Positions 43,880 through 56,041 of a DNA stretch of 64,000 nt are shown here, in pieces. The stretch is from Porphyra umbilicalis (Eukaryota > Rhodophyta > Bangiophyceae > Bangiales > Bangiaceae). Each line of letters begins with the position of its first letter. Position 1 is the stretch's first letter. Under the pieces are notes generated by a model. It made no database searches and was not told the DNA's origin. It was given only the letters and a program-made list of their open reading frames with translations. Both the position numbers and the translations under genes were made by a program. Location: positions 1 to 64,000 of the forward strand of contig KV918780.1 of assembly GCA_002049455.2 (NCBI GenBank), written 5' to 3'.

Positions 43880-45300
43880 AACATGAATGGGGTACATCAG
43901 GCGGGCTATCATCCATCCGAGGAAGAATATGCCTACACAGACCGGGCGGGAACATGGAATCTAGGGAAACCAGGGCATGGAAAATGAAAGTATATGCCAC
44001 GTTCACGAACAAAGGTGCGGGCTTTTCAATTTGTAAGTGTCGTGGACTTTTTTGGACTTCTATAAAATACAAAACCAGGCAGGACCAATGAATGCATGCG
44101 ATCTCACGGGTTTCGTGCGCTACGAGATGTACAACGCGACAAGCCGAGTCACGAGCGTGATCACTGACAGCAGTGCGGAACTGCGAGCCGCGTAACGCCC
44201 GGCTCACCATATCTTCTACTCCTTTCTCCAAGGTCCGGGAAGAGCTCGAGTGACCCACGCACAGCTTTTGACTGCCATCGACGTGCGCCAGCTGCGCAAA
44301 GCTTGTAACTCACCCTCTACCTCCATCCCGGGGAGCCCACCACGGTCTTGCCCACGCCCGGTCTCCACCTCTACTATCCGTCTCCACGTTCACTTCCCCC
44401 CGCGCTCCGCTCCCGCCCTCACCCCCCCCGCCACCCCCTACCCCGCCACCCGCAACCCCCGCGCGCGCCCCTGGCGCCGCCGTTCACACCCTCCCCCGCC
44501 CCTACCGTTCGCATTCACCGCCGCCGCCGCCGCTGCCGGCTCCCCCGCCCCCACCGTCGGCGCCCACCACCGCCGCCGCCGCGGCCGACTGCGCCGCCCC
44601 CGCGGCCCACTCTCTCGCCCCCCTCTCATCCCCACCCCGACGACACTCCCTCGACCCCATGTGCTGTTCGCCGAACCCTCCTCTCGACTGTGCAGCTAGC
44701 CTCTACAATAAACGGTAGCAGAGAGTCCCACACCGCCATCGACTGATATGGTGTGTGGCTCGGGAACAGCCCACCTCCCATGCTGTATGTGGTCTGCGCC
44801 AGTATTTTACACCGAAACTCCTGTTTTCGCTGGGCGATGCGGTGGGTGGCTGAGGGCGGCAGAGGTCGGGGAGGGGGGGGGTCAGGTGGGCCCGGGAGCT
44901 ACCGATGACACTGGCACACGTGGCGTGTGTATACCTGTAGTTGTGTTACACCCATCACCTGCGCCTGATATCCGTGCGTGTTTCACATCCAACAGGACTG
45001 AAGGGCGTTTCCAGCGACTTGGGATTGACAGGCTCATTGAGCTGAGGGGCGCGACAATGGCCAAGCTGGACCATCGGTGGAGGCCTGCCAGGACGAGCTC
45101 TCTGTCAATGTAGTAGAATAAATGCTGGCTCTTGACCCACTGGCCACTGGCCGCGCACTCCCTTCTTCTTCAATCCCATCGATTCACTCCACCTCCTGGA
45201 CCCGTCAGCGAAAGCACGAGTGTCGGTGTATAATACTGGCAGGTGTTATACAGTATACAACATGTGAGGTGGGCTGTTCTCGCGCTACATGTTTTACAAG
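43880..45300. other. spacer without a supported gene
   Basis: 43880-44260 is of moderate GC. 44330-44690 is C-rich and open only as Pro/Arg-rich frames, so it is probably non-coding. AATAAA words occur at about 44706 and 45116 and could serve as polyadenylation signals for plus-strand transcripts. 45230-45275 carries an imperfect GTATAATACTG/CAGTATAC inverted repeat. A G-run lies at 44873-44880. Confidence 0.4.
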
Positions 45301-46260
45301 TCAATGGAGCCAGAATCCCACACCCACGCACCACCACGAGCCCACGTAGCCGTACCTACAAGGCGACTTTACTTGGAGCTGTTGCAGGAGACGCCCTTGC
45401 TCTTGTAAAGTCGTGCCCCCTCTGTGGTCAACCTGACCCAGGTCATGGCTTCCCGACAGTCGTACCCTCAAGCCTCCAACAAGGCAAGCCCCGCTCGGTA
45501 TGTCGCGGATGTGACCCAAAGCAGACATTACCCGCGCCATTGCAAGAGCGGTACGGACAGTGCCAGTAACGCTTCGAGGCGTCCCGTCGGGTAGCCCGCG
45601 CCGAGGCACTCCAAAGCTCTCGCGGCTCGAGATGCCAGGGGGGGTCCACCAGGAAGCCAACCGCTCAGATGTCGAGGCGGCCAGGTCGAGACGGCAGATG
45701 CACGACACGTCGCCGCAGGTGACAGCGGCGGTGGCGGCAGCCGTCGCACGCACGTCCGGTCGGTGCGCACCGCCAGAGCCGTCCAGGGAGCGCCCGACCA
45801 CCGCCTCCCCCCACTGCGGCGCGCGGCGCAGCGCCGCTGCGACCAGCGCCACGATTTGGTGGTGGACCGCCGTCCAGCGGGACACCTGCGCCCGGCAGGA
45901 GGCGAGAAAATGGCGCCCGGCGGCGTCCGCCCCCGCCCCGCAGGAGCAGCGCGGACGCGGAGGGTCCGGGCGCGGGGCGGCGCCCAGCCACAGCCACGCC
46001 GCGACCCGCATGGCGGAGCCGGGAAAGGACCCCCGGCCGCCGCGGTCCGTAGGGATGGTGGTGAGCCACAGGGCTGCGCGGCCGCCCTGGACCGCCGCCA
46101 TCCCGGTCCGCGCCCAACCCGACAGGTCGACAAATAGCCGCGCCCGCTGCGCCTCGCAAGCGGGAGGGGACAACTCGCGCTGCGTTGCCGCGGTGGGCGA
46201 CGACAGCAGCGACCGCCGAGTCGCCAATATTGGCGACGCCCCCCCGGTGTGGCCATGGGC
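45301..46260 (-). pseudogene. C-terminal remnant of a LINE-like reverse transcriptase
   Basis: The minus strand from about 46240 reads ERLFVDLS-like sequence (ARLFVDLSGWARTGMA), then ALWLTTIPTDRGG, AMRVAAWLWLGAAPRPD and PRCSCGAGADAAGRHFLASC, followed by RPDVRA. This order, with a C-x-C-G ... H-x4-C cluster after an LRLG-like helix, is the tail found after the reverse-transcriptase core in many LINE-type ORF2 proteins. The catalytic core is not visible upstream, so the copy is 5'-truncated or broken. The frame appears to jump at the C/G run at 46273-46282. The sequence beyond the cluster down to 45301 is poorly conserved in character and may be 3' non-coding. Confidence 0.55.
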
Positions 46261-49200
46261 CGGTTTTTCCTAAGGGGGGGGGGCGTGCACGGACGGCGCG
46301 GCGGGCGCGAGGGCGTCAGCTTCGGGGCGCGCGTGGCCGCGGCGCGGCGGCGCCCAGAGAGCGCCGGACGCCGGGGCAACGGAGTGCGCCGCCACGTCAG
46401 CGACGAGGGCATGCAGGTCGGTGCAGAGGGCGGCCGCGCTGCGCGGCGCGGAGGCGGGGCACCGGTGTCCAACGCCGGCGCCGTCCCCGGTCCGTCGCGC
46501 CCAAGCCACGCCGTCGGCGCGACCGTGGCAACGCCGGCGTCACGGGATGGCGCCGGCGCCTGCGCGGACAGCCGGGGGGCGGGTAGGGCACGGGGGTGGC
46601 GTGAGGCGGGGCGGGGGGGGGGCGCTCGCCGCGTGGCGCGTCGCCGCCGCTCCAGCCGGCGCCAGCACAGGTGCGCTCGCGGGCACCGCCGGCGCCTGCG
46701 CCACCGACGTGGCCGCGGCCGTCACCGCTGCTGCCTCCGCACGCGCCGACGCCGAGACAGGGGGGTGCGCAGCTGGGCGCGGCGGCGTCAGTCCGGTGCC
46801 CGCCGCGGCAGGCGCCGTCGTCACCGCAGCAGTCGCCGCCACCGTCCGTCACCGCCACCCCCGTCGCCGCCGTCGCCGCTGCCGTCGCCGCCGCCGTCGT
46901 CGCCCCCTCCACAGCGTCCCCAGCCACCGCGGCCTGTGCGCGCCGGAGGTGGCGCGGCTGTGCCGGCCGGGATCCGCCCAGAAGGAGGACACAGGGGGAG
47001 GAGGGGGGGGGGGGGCGGGCGCGCGGGCTGCGAGGCACGACAGGGCCGCCGCCATTCCCGCCGCGACCGCGGCCGCCGTCCGTGCCGCCACCGCCGTCCT
47101 TTCCGCCGCCGCCGTCCGTGCCGCGGCCGTGGACCGTGCCGCCGCCGTCGGTAGTGTCGCCGCCACCGCGGCGGCCCCCGCCGCCGCAACCCTGGCCGAC
47201 CGGCGCGGCCGCGCGGTCGTCGCCGCCGGGACGGCCGGGAACGAACGGGGGTTGGGGGGAGGGGAGGGGGAGGGACGGCGGCGGCGACGGCGTCAGCATC
47301 GGCGGCGGCGGCGACGGCGGCGACGGTGCCAGCATCGGCGGCGGCGTTCGCGTCGCCTTCTTTGCCACCTTGTTCGCCGCCGCTGGCGTCGCCCGCGCCG
47401 TTGTCGCCACCGCCTCCGCCGTCGCCTCGACCGCCGCCATCGCCCGCGTCGCCGCCCGCGTCGCCCGCGTTGTCGGGGACAGCGGCGTCCGAGTCGACTT
47501 CAGCACTCGCGGCGTCAGCGGCGAGAGAGTGGCCAACTGGAGACAGCCCGCGCCTCAACGCCCCCCTCGAGTCGGCCCAGTCCGGAAGTATAGTCGCATT
47601 TGCATCTTACAGCCGACGGGATGGCGATGGAGCAAGCGACGGGAAAAAGGGTCGACTGTGACGGGGGATCGGTGGTCGGGAAGGGGCAGCGGGGTTTGTG
47701 GTTGGAGGGGGGGGGGGGTGGGGGGTATAAGCGACGGGAGCCGGGTGGGGGTGACGCAACGGACGCGTCGAGGCGGCCCATCTTCTTCACCCGCACATCA
47801 TATCACACAAACGGTGCGGCAACGCACCACGGTGCATGAAACACCGCAGCCCGGGACCCCGGCCACGTTCGACGGCTGGGGCAAGGTCGTGGCCCGCGAT
47901 GTGTGGCCGGGTGCACTGCCGACGGAGATGTGGGCTGCGGTGGCCTCCGCAAGCGTGGCTTTATCAGCTGTCGGGGACGGGCCGGCATCGGCGACTGCAG
48001 TGCACTGGGCATGCGGGCGGCGCGCGGGTGCACTGACCAACCGGACCGAAACCTGCCGGGTGGCCCAGTGCAACGACTTCCCTGATCGAATCACCCCGTC
48101 CTCTCCGACGTCCCGCTGCAAGGACCCCAAGTCAACTCATCACCTGGCTCATGTGGCCGGCGTGCTCATGTACATGAGCACTGACATATGTCACTGCAGG
48201 AAAGACCCATTCGCCCGCCGAAGCGGAAGAGAGGCCTACTTGCTTGATGAAGCCGAGAATTATGCTTGCAATTGTCTACAAGCACGCAGAAGACAGTGAA
48301 ATGGTGCTCCAGGCGTTAGGCTAACGAAAGCGCCTTCAGCAATCAGCAGCGATTCGAAGTGAACGTTACGTACAAAAATTCGAAGTAATTAATACGACTT
48401 CTCGTGCGTGCCACGCGTCATGGGGTCATCGACGGGGAGCGCGTACAGAATGAAAGGTCCAGGCACCATGAACACAGGACCTTGCCACCTTGCGACGGTG
48501 AAAGAAAATAGTATGGTGTGGAAAGTGATGTCAGACTGCCATTGTTGACTTCATGACGAGGATACGGGGCGTCACAAGCATCCACTGCAGTCTGCCTGGC
48601 TCCTCAAAATTGGGCGGTTTTTCCTGAGGATGGGCTCTGCTCAATGTGCAAGCGAAAAAAGTGCTTGCTGCAAAACGCTTCTCGGAGGTGACGTGGACAA
48701 GAGGCGGAATGATGAGATCGCCGTGCGCCGTCACTTAAGTCTGGAGGCATGCCTCAGGATCTGGTGGTTTCCAGCCGTGCACCCAGCGAGGACGCCACCG
48801 CGAAGACCCCGGCATCCACGTCGACGTCGCCAGCTCCGCGACTGCGTCCCTCACCCCGGCTATGGCATAGCTCCCTTCGAACCGGACAAGCTTCGTCACG
48901 CAGAGACAGCCACCATTTGGGGCCTCTCTCGCTGGGCGGAGTTTGAAAGGGGAGAAGTGCCCCGGCCCTACTGACCAGGTTCGGCCAGCTCGTTCCTCGC
49001 GACGGTAGTGGTCAGGGTTAGTCACCTTCGAGTGCGTGCGACTTTAACTGCCACGAGAGTCCCGTCCCGGGGGGCACCACCAGAGGTGAGGCCCGCGCTC
49101 CCTGGGGCGGGATGAAACTCTCAATAGCCAACGGGGCGGACAGGGCGCGGGGTTTGTGCATCGGCGTGGGGAGTGCCCGGCGGTAAGTTGGTGATTTGCG

Positions 49201-49830
49201 TTTGGTTGTACGAGGTAACGACTGACGGGGGGAGGGGAAGATGTGGCGAGGGGGCGACCGGGTGACGGGCGGGGGCGAAGGGGCGGCTGGCGGTTACGAA
49301 ACGACGGTGGTGGCAGGTGACAAGACGATTGTGGGTGCCAGTGCCCCTGGTGGCAGTGCCGCGGGTGGGAGAAGGGGCCTTCGAGGGACCTGCTGCGGCC
49401 ATTCTGTGCTACAAGGGTGGGACGGCGGCCGGGGGAGCCCGCCCCTCAGCGGCGGCGGATTTATTGCGCTTTCGGTTGTCCCCCACCCCTTTCTTCATGC
49501 TCACAGGGTTTGGCCACGCTCTTCATCCCTCCTCCCCTCCTCCCGTCGCCACTTCCCCCCATTTGGCCGCGTGACCGCCTTCTACACGTAGAAGGCGGGC
49601 CGCGCGCATAAAATCAAGCTCCTTCCGCTGCCTCCGCGGTGGCCGCAGCCGCCGCGGCCCCCGCCACCGGCGTGCCGCGGCTGTGGACCCCCCCCCCCGC
49701 CACGTGCAGCCGTCCGAGTGCCGACGCCGCGTCGGCGGCCACGGCCGGTAACGCCGCGTCGGCGACGAGCAGTCGCCACGCCGTTGCCGCCGCGCCGACG
49801 CGGGCGGGGAGGGCGCCGACGCCCGCGTCG
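46261..49830. other. low-complexity GC-rich region and spacer
   Basis: 46270-47560 is extremely GC-rich, with long frames on both strands made of Ala/Pro/Arg/Gly. The minus frame around 47340-47560 (ADAASAEVDSDAAVPDN) has the Ala/Asp/Val character of real genes here and may belong to the upstream part of the LINE-like element or to another broken gene. 47800-48300 has a plus-strand frame ending 48299 with a Cys-containing stretch (STDICHCRKDPFAR) of unknown meaning. 48300-49130 is less GC-rich. 49130-49830 leads into the Furry homologue. No gene can be firmly drawn. Confidence 0.4.
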
Positions 49831-50232
49831 ATGGCGGCGCGCCCGCCACCCGCTAGCACCCGCGCCCCGTCTTCCGCCCACGTTGGGCGTGCAACGACGG
49901 CGGCGCCGTCGGCGGTCAGGACGCATCAGGCGGCGGAACTCACTGACGAAGAAGCGCCTAGGGAAGGGGGGGGGGGGAGGCGCCGCCGGCGGGCGGGGCA
50001 GGGGGCGGTGGGGGCGCCGGCGCCGGCGCCGCCGGCGGGAACCCCCTCGATCGACGTCCCACCCCCGTCCGGTCCGTCGTCAGCTGCGCGATCCAAGGCC
50101 GCGGAGGCGGCGGCGGTGGAGCTCGTCCGCGCCCTCCTCTTCGTGTGCGTGGAGGCCGAGGCCGTCAGTGGGTGGGGGCAACCTCCCGTCGAAGGCGGCC
50201 GCCGTGGCAGCAGCAGCAGCGTCGGCACGTTC

Positions 50233-50263
<31 letters not shown>

Positions 50264-53200
50264 CTGGTGGTGACCGCTGCCGCTTCAGCAGCACCGACGG
50301 TGGCGCCGCGGCCGCCGAGTCGGCCATCCAATTTGTGACCTTCCTCGTCGACATGTGCGTCCTGACGCGGTCGACCCCCCCCCTTCTGTGCGCCACGTCT
50401 GACGTGATCGCCGGCACCCCAAGCACAGTCGAACTGGCGCGCACGCGCGACGGGCACCCCCGGCAGGACGCAACGGTGTTGCTGCTGCACGCGTGGTTCG
50501 CCAATCAAACAGAAAAGGCGCTGCCGTCGACCTACCCGGGCGCCGCCGCCGCCCTCGGCGTCGTGCGGGACGGCCCCTACGCCGCCGCCGTCGGCCCCTT
50601 CCTCCGCGACGCCGTCGCGCTGTGTGAGTCGCGCACCAAGGGCGTCCTTCGCCTCGCCGCCCTCCGCGCAGTGCTCGTCCTCCTCCACGCGGAAGCGTCG
50701 CGGTGTCCCCCAAACCGCTCCGCCCGCACCGTGCCGCTGGTCGTGCGGCGGGTGCTCCTCGACACGTCTGTGTTTCCGTCAGAGGTCGTCGCGCAGGGGG
50801 CGCTTGCGGAAATTTCCGACGCGGCGGTGGCGCGGGGGGGGGGGAGGGGGGGGGGGCGGGAAGCGTCCTCGCCCAGATGCTCGACGCGCGGGGGGAGCAC
50901 GCGGCGGTTGCGTTGCGCGCGGTGTTGCGCCGGTTTGGGGCGCTGCGGGGGGAGATGCGCGCGGGGCGGGGGGGGGGGTGGCGGGGGGGGGGGGGGGTGC
51001 TCCTGCTTGTGGGGGGGGCGGGGGGGGGGGGGGGGGGGACGGCGCGAGCGCCTCACCGGCGCGCTTTTGGCGCCGCCGCGCCGTGGCGGCGGGCGTGTCG
51101 ACGGGCGCCGCCGCGGCGGCGGCGACAGTCGGCGCCACGGCGGGCGGGTCGGCGGCGGCGACGGCGGCCGGCAGCGGCGGCGGCGGTGGCGGCCGCCCCT
51201 GGGTAGCGGAGGTGGCGGCGGTCCCCTTCCGCGCGTTGGCGCCCGAACTCGGCCCGACGCTCTGGGCCGGGGGCTTTCGCTCCCTCACCGCGGAGCTTCT
51301 CGGCGGCCTCACCCCCCGCATCGTCGCCGCCTTTGACGCCTCTGCCGTCGGCTTGGCCGAGTACCTTGCGTACGAGCGGCTGCCCGCCGACAAGGCGGTG
51401 GCGCTCGCCGCCCATCGCCTGTCGGCGGCCGCCTGGGCACGCGCCGCCCGCACGCTGCCGACGCCGCCGCCGACGCCGCGAACGGACCTCGTTGAAGTCA
51501 TTGCCGTCGCGTCGCGCAATCGTCGTCGGGATGTGGGGGTGATGGCGCGGGAAGCGCGCGCGGCAGTCGACGCGCTGTACGTGCGCGCGCCGCACCACCG
51601 CGGCCCGACGCTGGTGCGGTTGGCCATGGCGGTGGCGGACGCGCCGCCGGCCGAGGAGGGGTCCTTCGGCTCGCTGCTGGGGTTGGTCGCCGCCCTGCTG
51701 CGGCGGTGGCGGGCGGCGATTGAGGCGGCGGCGGCCGACGGAGAGGCGGGGGGCGCTGTCGCCGCCGCGTCGGCGTCGGACAGCGACTTCGACACGAACA
51801 ATGGGGAGGCGGGGGACGGGGCCGACGCGCCATCAGTGGCCGCTGCCGACACCGCCGCCGCCCGCGCCTTTTTCCTCAGCACCGACCGCGTGGCGGTGGA
51901 GACGTGAGCGGTCGTCTCCCTGTGCCACGCCGGGGTGGCCGTGCGCCTCGCCACCGCGGCGGTGGCGCTTGGACTCCGCTCCCTCCGCCGCGTGTGTGTG
52001 CCCGGCGGCGGCGCTTCCCCCCCCCCCCCCCACACGCCGGGGCCGGCGCGGACGCGGTGTACGGGCGCCCCGTCGCGGAGCTGTGCGTTGGGGACTTTTT
52101 GGTCGACGCCGCCGGCGGCGACCGCGCGGGCGCCTTTTGCGCGGCTGCTGCGGGCGGCCACCACGCGTGGCGGCGGGCGCTCGCGGCCTCCCTGTGGTCG
52201 GCGGTGACGGTGTTGGTCGACACCACGGCGGGCGCCGGGGACGCGGTGGAGAAGGGTGGGGGGGGGAGGGGGAGGGGGGGGGCACCGTGGCGCGGAGTAC
52301 TATGTGCTCCCGTCCGTGCGGTCGGCGTGAGCGATGCTCGCGCGGCAGGTGCTTGATACGGGGTTTACTGTCGAGCGGGCGGCGCCGGGAAGGGGGGAGT
52401 GGGGGGCAGGGGGGGCGCCCGGCGTCGGTCATGGGGCTCGGCGCGCGCACGTTTTGGGGGGTGGGGGGGGGCGCTGCCGCCGCCGTCGCCCCGGCCGTGG
52501 GGGCGGCGGCCTCTCACCACACGCGCTCCGCGAGTGGGGGCAGCGCGGGCAGCGGCGGGGGCGGGGTGGGGAATGAGCCGGTCGGCGTGTATGCCGGCGG
52601 CGGCGGCGGTGAGGGTGGCGGTAGGGGCAACCGCGGCGACCGCGGCGACCGCCGCGGCGGCGCGGGCGCAGGTGGCGGTGGCGTTGGCTGCGGGTGCGGC
52701 GGCGGGGGCGGCGGCGGCGGCGCGGGCGCGCCCGGCGACGGCGCGTTTGATTTCGCGTCCCTGTGGAAGAAGATGCTCGTCGTCGCGTGTACAACGGCGG
52801 CGCTGCCCCGCTGGGCCGAAGAGGAGGTGCTCGATAGCGGGGGGGGGGGGGGGGGCGGCCGCCCCGACCGCCGCCGCCTCGTACGTTGACTGGCACCGGG
52901 GGCGGCAGCTGGTCCGGTCCGCCATGGCCGCGTGGTCGGCGGTCGGCGTGTGCGGGGGGGAGGGGGGGTGGGGTGCCGCCGGGGGCGTCGCCGCCGCCGC
53001 TGCCGCCGCCGCCAGTGGCGGCAGTGGGGGGGGGGGGGTTCCGCCGGGGCGGGCGCCGCCGCCGACGCGCCCGGCCTGGCGGCTGGCGCGTTGGTGACGC
53101 CGCTGACGGTGCTCCTGCGCGAAGCCGCCGACGCACGAGCGAAGATTGTCGAGGCGCTGTGCACGGCACACCCGCTCGCAATTGACGGCATCCTCGCGCA

Positions 53201-55743
53201 CGCGGGGCCGCCGGCGGGTGGCGCGACAGAGGCGCCGCCGCCCTCCCTCGGCCGCCCGCCCCTGTCGCCAGTCAGTGGCGGCCACGGGCGGCGCCACCGA
53301 GGCAGCGGCGGCGGCAGCGGCGGCGGTGGCGGATGCGGCGGCGGCGAGGCGCCCGGCTGGGCGCTCCCCGGCGGCCCGTCGATGGGTGCCGCACCGGCGG
53401 CGGCGGGTGCGCTCCCCCCCGCCGCGTACCCCACTGTCGTCTTTCGCGCGGCGGTCGCACGCCTCGCCGACGAGGCGCAGCGTGGCGCGCGGGGCCCGGG
53501 ACCCGCCGCCGCCGCGCGCATCCGGAGGGCGCTGCTCGGGCACCTCGGCTCGACGCTGCGCGCGGCGGGGGGGGTGCCCGTCACGGTCGGGGGGGGGGGG
53601 CCGCCGCCCTCCGCCTGTAATTTTGTGAGCTCTTCGCCACCGTTGCGGGTGCCGACTGGTGGGCGAGGGCGCCCCCGCCACCGGTGGCGCCGCCGCCAGC
53701 GTCGGCGGTGGCGGGGGGGGGGGGGGGGGGGGGACCTTGTCGGTGGCGGCGGCGACGCGGTCGGCGGTGTCGGCCGCGGTGACGGCGGCGGCGGCGGCGG
53801 TGGCAGCGGCGGCCTCTTGCTCGTCGACGCGGCCATCCGGCGGGAGCTGTTTCGCACGTTTGCGCGGTGGTCGGGCTACGCGCCGGGGGGGGGGGGGGGG
53901 GGGGGCCGCCGTCGCCGCCCCGCGGCCTGGAGACGCCCCGGGGGGGGAGGTCGCCGTCGCCATGCGCCTCATCGGCGGGCGCGTCGTGGACTATGCGACC
54001 GTGACGGGGCGGGCCGGTGGGGGAAGCGGGGGGGGGGGGACGCCCCCCGCCAGTCGTGGCGCCAACGGCGGCGGCGGCGGCGCGTGGCCGCCCGCCGCCG
54101 CCGCGGCCGCCGACGGCGGGCGGGCGGCGGCGGCGGCGCCCGCCGCAACGCCCACCGCCGACCGGAACGGCCCGGCCAGCGGCGAGCGCCTCTGCGACCT
54201 CCGCCCGCCCGGCCGCTGCGGCTGCCAGCGCTTTCACGACGATTCGCGCGTTGCGCCCGCGTCGGTCCGCCACCGGCGCTCCCGCTCCGCCGGCACCGTC
54301 CTCGTCGACGAGGGCCCCGTAGGCGCGCCCCCGCGCGTCGCCTCCGCCGCCGCCGCCGCCGCGGCCGCCACGGGCAGTGATGGCCGCGGGGGCGCGCCGG
54401 GCGGTGGCGGGGGCGGGGGCACCCCCGACGAAGACACGCGCGCAGCGGCGCCGGCAGTGCGCGCGTCGGCGGCGCCGCTGCGGGGGCCCCTTACGCTCGC
54501 CGACGCGGCGGCGGGCGTCGGGTGAGTGTTTGCCGTCCTCGGCGGCGGCACGGCAGCGGAGCGCCGCGTCGCCCGCACGGGCCTCCAAGCGCTCGCGTCG
54601 CAAGACCCCGCGCACGTTTCGCTGCTGCTCGACCGGTGTTACCCGGCGCCCGACCGCCCCGCGGGGACGGTAGCGCGCGTCGCGGGGCACACCTTCGTCG
54701 CGCTTGTGGCCGTCGTTGCGCGGGGCGCCACCGCATGCGCGGCGGCGGCGGGGAGAAAGCGGACGCCCGCCGCGGGGGGGGGGCGCCCCCGCCGCCGCCC
54801 GCCGCACCGGGGGGGGGGGGCTCCCGCCGCCGCCGGCCGGGGGGGGGGGGGGGGGGGGCCGCCGCTGCCGCCGCCCGCGGACGCCGCCGAGGCGTGGCCG
54901 TCACCCGCGTGCGCGGGTTGCGACGGCTACCGCGCGTTTCGGGGCGGGAGCGCCCTCGCCGCCCTGCTGCTCACCGTGGCGCTGCGCATGGTCGGCGGCG
55001 CCCCGCCGTCGGCGCCCCCGGACGTGCGCCCGTCGGCGGTGGCGCTGCTGCATTTTCTCGCGCACGCGTGGTTGGCGTCGCCCGCCGACGGTGTGGCGGT
55101 GGGGGCGGGGGCGGGTGCGGCGGCCGCGACCGCCGCCGCGCCCGCGACCGACGGTAGCGGCGGCGGCGGCAGCGGCGGCAGCAGGGCGAGGGTTGATGTC
55201 GGGCTCGGCACCGACGTGTGCTTCCCCCTCTACCTCGCGGCGCCGACAGGCGCGTCAGCGGCGCGGCTGCAGGGGGAGGTGGTGACCTGGTTTTCCCGCC
55301 GCGCCCCGGGGCTGGTGGTAGGGGTCGTGACGCAGGTGGCGACGCGCCTCAGCCGCTCGTCGCTGCCACCGGCCGACGTGCGGGCAACGCTGGGTGGCTC
55401 GTGCCGTGGCTCGCCGCGTCGCCGGCGACGGGGGCGGGGGGGCGCCCGGGGGGGGGGGGGGGAAGGGGGGGTAGGGGCGGCGGCGGGGGGGGGGGACGCG
55501 TCGTCGCTGCTGCCCGCGGGGGGGGGCGCGCAGGGGGGGGGTGCCGCACCCGTCGCTGCCGCCGCCGTCACGGGCGCCGCCGCCCCGCCGTCTTCGTGCG
55601 GAACGGGCACTATGCGGCTGCCGGCGACCCCTTTCTTCTCGACGCCGAGCAGGTCGAGGTCCGCCGTCGCCCTCTGGGCCGCACACAAATACACGAAAGA
55701 GTCTTCGAAGACTCTTTTCCATTTCGCAATTTTCAGGAACTGA
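49831..55743 (+). CDS. FRY: Furry/MOR2/TAO3-family cell morphogenesis protein, damaged, C-terminus missing
   Basis: Furry proteins are giant helical-repeat scaffolds that work with NDR-type kinases in cell shape and polarity. Recognised in order: N-terminal helical repeats (LRLAALRAVLVLLHAEA); RDVGVMAREARAAVDALY followed by LLGLVAALLRRWRAAIE; GVAVRLATAAVALGLRSLRR; LVTPLTVLLREAADARAKIV; FCELFATVAGADWW; IRRELFRTFARWSGYAP; AERRVARTGLQALASQDPAH and LLLDRCYPAP; VTWFSRRAPGLVVG ending in GWLVPWLA. These follow the Furry order. The frame switches at least seven times, always at G-runs, and TGA (51905, 52328, 54523) and TAA (53618) interrupt homologous sequence. The C-terminal third of the family is absent before the F-box gene. 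It may be a pseudogene or a correct gene with assembly errors. The start at 49831 is only the first in-frame ATG; the end is the last open codon of the final frame. Confidence 0.7.
55696..55717. repeat. 22-bp perfect palindrome
   Basis: AAAGAGTCTTCGAAGACTCTTT, perfectly self-complementary without a loop, just past the damaged Furry homologue and about 330 bases before the F-box gene. It could form a hairpin in a transcript's 3' end. Confidence 0.9.
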
Positions 55744-56041
55744 ACCTCACGTATTCTCACATGCCTCTTCCGCTGCCTCTTTCACCTGGATGCTGCCCCG
55801 CTCGCTAGCGTGCCAGGCCCACCCGCCCTGCTTCTGCTGTGACGCGCCTCCAGCCACAAGCTGCGAGACATCCTACTGAGCATCGCTGCCCACCCTGGAT
55901 GAGCCTCGACGGCGAGCGAGAAGATGGTTGCGGCGACCAATCGGTGCCGCGCCGGTCTACCGGAGCAGCACCGTTGCACGTTCCCCCATTCACAACGGTG
56001 CGCACCTGGTCACCTACGTCACTTCCCCAGCAACGCCGACA

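Noticed and set aside
44340-44700. Pro/Arg-rich plus-strand frame
   Set aside because: All three frames of this C-rich tract give Pro/Arg/His-rich peptides, so it is compositional and not a gene.
51900-51915. GTGAGC around the first Furry TGA as a splice donor
   Set aside because: Furry homology resumes at the very next codons in the same frame, leaving no room for an intron.
50779-55760. Several minus-strand frames of 400-535 codons opposite the Furry homologue
   Set aside because: Homology to Furry is on the plus strand. The minus frames are Arg/Pro/Thr-rich shadows.
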